In this document: piece after piece, positions 6,176 through 6,824 of the stretch
How positions within the stretch are numbered: the first letter of the stretch is position 1
How the letters are laid out: every line of letters begins with the position of its first letter
Assembly (NCBI GenBank): GCA_905214435.1
Contig: CAJMMA010000073.1
Location: forward strand, 1 to 6,824
DNA: 6,824 nt
DNA from: an uncultured bacterium
GTDB lineage: Bacteria; Actinomycetota; Coriobacteriia; Coriobacteriales; Coriobacteriaceae
Direction: 5' to 3'
Translations under genes and position numbers: made by a program
Notes under the pieces: model-generated
What the model saw: the letters and a program-made list of their open reading frames with translations, nothing else
Told to the model about the DNA's origin: nothing
Database searches by the model: none

Positions 6176-6314
6176 CGGAAAGCGCATCCCAGAATGAGCT
6201 TCCAACATGGGACGCGGTTTCCCTTGAGGCCCTCAAACGGAAAATGCATCCCGGAAATATGCCGAAAAGTGGCTCTCAGTTTCCCAAGCAGGCCGCTAAC
6301 GGAAAGCGCATCCC
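6176..6314. repeat. Degenerate tandem repeat, 62-bp period
   Basis: The 15-base motif CGGAAAGCGCATCCC starts at 6176 and 6300 exactly, and as CGGAAAATGCATCCC at 6238: spacings of exactly 62 bases. Aligned without gaps, units 6176-6237 and 6238-6299 agree at about 38 of 62 positions by hand count, with a second conserved block GTTTCCC in each (6217-6223 and 6279-6285). The third unit stops being recognisable after its first motif, where a hairpin arm takes over. A related motif occurs in the left repeat at 293-306. Confidence 0.8.
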
Positions 6315-6348
6315 GCTATCGAACTTCAAAGCGGGATGCGCCTTCCGT
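6299..6348. repeat. Hairpin, 19-bp arms, 12-base loop
   Basis: Bases 6299-6317 and 6330-6348 are inverted copies with one mismatch (A-C on +, G-U wobble on -), enclosing ATCGAACTTCAA. The arms are the third and an inverted copy of the GGAAAGCGCATCCC motif. Because the mismatch becomes a wobble pair on the - strand, the structure is slightly more stable in RNA from the peptidase side. No U-tract follows on either strand. Confidence 0.85.
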
Positions 6349-6378
6349 GCCGGCAGTTCCGGGCAGTCTGGGGCCACC

Positions 6379-6411
6379 CATTTAAGTCTGTCCCCAATGA
6401 GTGCCCAATGA
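6379..6411. repeat. Third copy of the TTTAAGTCTGTCCCC repeat, abutting a stop codon
   Basis: The first 22 bases are identical to 257-278, and the match continues to 288/6410 after a single mismatch. It ends directly against the stop codon of the - strand gene (6412-6414), so the repeat lies flush with the 3' end of that coding sequence. Confidence 0.85.
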
Positions 6412-6824
6412 CTAGTAGTAGGCCCACATGGCTTCGATTTCGTTGAGGACTTCTACGACGCCCCAGCGGCGAGCGCTGCGGCTTTGCGAGTTGGGGTCGT
6501 AGACTCCCACCTGATCGGCATCGTCGATGCCCCAGAGCACGATATAGTGTCCAACGCTGGTAAAGGTGCCGGGGCGAACCGATGCGATGATGGGCGCACC
6601 CGAGCGCAGCGCCTGGGTGATGGAGCTGCGATCGATATGGAGCTCCGTTGCGTTAAGGCCCAGCTGCCATGCGCCGCGCGTCATAAATGACCATTCGGTG
6701 GCGCCGGTGGGGGCATAGTTGCCCGCCTCGGAAAGGGCGCACATATCGACCGGCGTCATATCGGCGTGGCCGGTCTTAAAGATATAGACCATGGTGAGGC
6801 AAGTGGGACCGCAAGCGTTTTCGC
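6412..6824 (-). CDS. C39-like cysteine peptidase, 5' part beyond window
   Basis: The frame is open from the right edge to TAG at 6412-6414 and gives 136 residues, the C-terminal part of a larger protein. At the edge it reads ENACGPTCLTMVY, the catalytic-cysteine motif of Peptidase_C39_2-like domains (Cys codon 6811-6813). Further on, SVGHYIVLWGID supplies the catalytic His (codon 6547-6549), and GVYDPNS supplies the Asp (6496-6498). The spacing and order Cys, His, Asp fit this papain-like fold. An internal ATG at 6792 would remove the catalytic Cys, so it is not the start. Family members are often secreted or cell-surface proteins with extra domains upstream, but that part is outside the window. 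It converges on the PTS operon and has no evident link with it. Known C39 peptidases of bacteriocin exporters are relatives, but no transporter is seen here. Confidence 0.82.
   Translation of the reverse strand, partial: ENACGPTCLTMVYIFKTGHADMTPVDMCALSEAGNYAPTGATEWSFMTRGAWQLGLNATELHIDRSSITQALRSGAPIIASVRPGTFTSVGHYIVLWGIDDADQVGVYDPNSQSRSARRWGVVEVLNEIEAMWAYY

Larger units (their letters stand above)
5952..6411. other. Right intergenic region between convergent genes, filled with repeats
   Basis: These 460 bases separate the glucosidase (+) from the peptidase-like gene (-). In order they hold the operon terminator, a near-perfect 24-bp inverted repeat (6042-6099), a copy of the left composite repeat (6106-6160), two 62-bp tandem units plus a partial third (6176-6314), a 19-bp-arm hairpin (6299-6348), and a final repeat fragment (6379-6411) that abuts the peptidase stop codon. 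An open frame from 6092 to 6385 crosses all of these and has low-complexity, Arg/Ser/Pro-rich content, so I do not accept it as a gene. No terminator with a U-tract is seen for the - strand gene; one of the hairpins may serve instead. Confidence 0.75.

Noticed and set aside
6176..6348. CRISPR array
   Set aside because: The units are only about 60 percent alike, the conserved block is 15 bases, and the spacing includes a second shared block; there are no cas genes.
6092..6385. 97-residue open frame on + strand in the right intergenic region
   Set aside because: It spans three kinds of repeat and a long hairpin, has no convincing ribosome binding site, and its composition (Arg, Ser and Pro rich, no recognisable motif) looks non-coding.

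Overview
The window holds one complete phosphotransferase (PTS) operon for a beta-glucoside, most likely cellobiose or a related beta-linked disaccharide, read on the + strand. On either side lie repeat-rich intergenic DNA, and at the right edge the 3' part of a convergent peptidase-like gene. Base composition is fairly GC-rich, Shine-Dalgarno sequences are strong and genes are tightly packed. The proteins look like those of GC-rich gut anaerobes, and my best guess is a Coriobacteriia (Collinsella-like) actinobacterium. That guess rests on general impression and the style of the intergenic repeats; no taxonomic marker is present.

Layout. 1-454: the end of an upstream transcription unit (strong terminator at 87-120), a composite intergenic repeat (about 128-306) and the leader of the regulator. 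455-2350: a LicR/MtlR-type PTS-controlled transcription activator with two HTH domains, two PRDs, an EIIB-like domain and an EIIA-like domain. 2351-2469: operon promoter/operator region. 2470-2796 EIIA, 2843-3136 EIIB, 3146-4495 EIIC (lactose/cellobiose family), 4497-5951 a GH1 6-phospho-beta-glucosidase. The EIIB stop overlaps the EIIC ribosome binding site, and one base separates EIIC from the glucosidase. 5952-6411: terminator followed by a second, more elaborate repeat region. 6412-6824 (- strand): C39-like cysteine peptidase, cut off at its N-terminus by the window edge.

How the genes work together (family knowledge plus inference): phosphate passes from HPr to His78 of EIIA, then to Cys7 of EIIB, then to the sugar as EIIC brings it in. 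The glucosidase splits the 6-phosphorylated disaccharide into glucose 6-phosphate and glucose (or an aglycone). The regulator senses PTS flux through phosphorylation of its PRDs and its EIIB- and EIIA-like domains, and should switch on the transport genes when substrate is present. EI and HPr are not in the window.

I do not see a new gene system. The catabolic cassette is a recognised type. The less ordinary material is (a) the two related repeat arrays bracketing the operon, both placed directly behind terminators that share the same 3' tail, with a near-perfect 24-bp inverted repeat and a 62-bp-period tandem repeat in the right-hand array, and (b) a regulator in which the second histidine of PRD2 is replaced by alanine.
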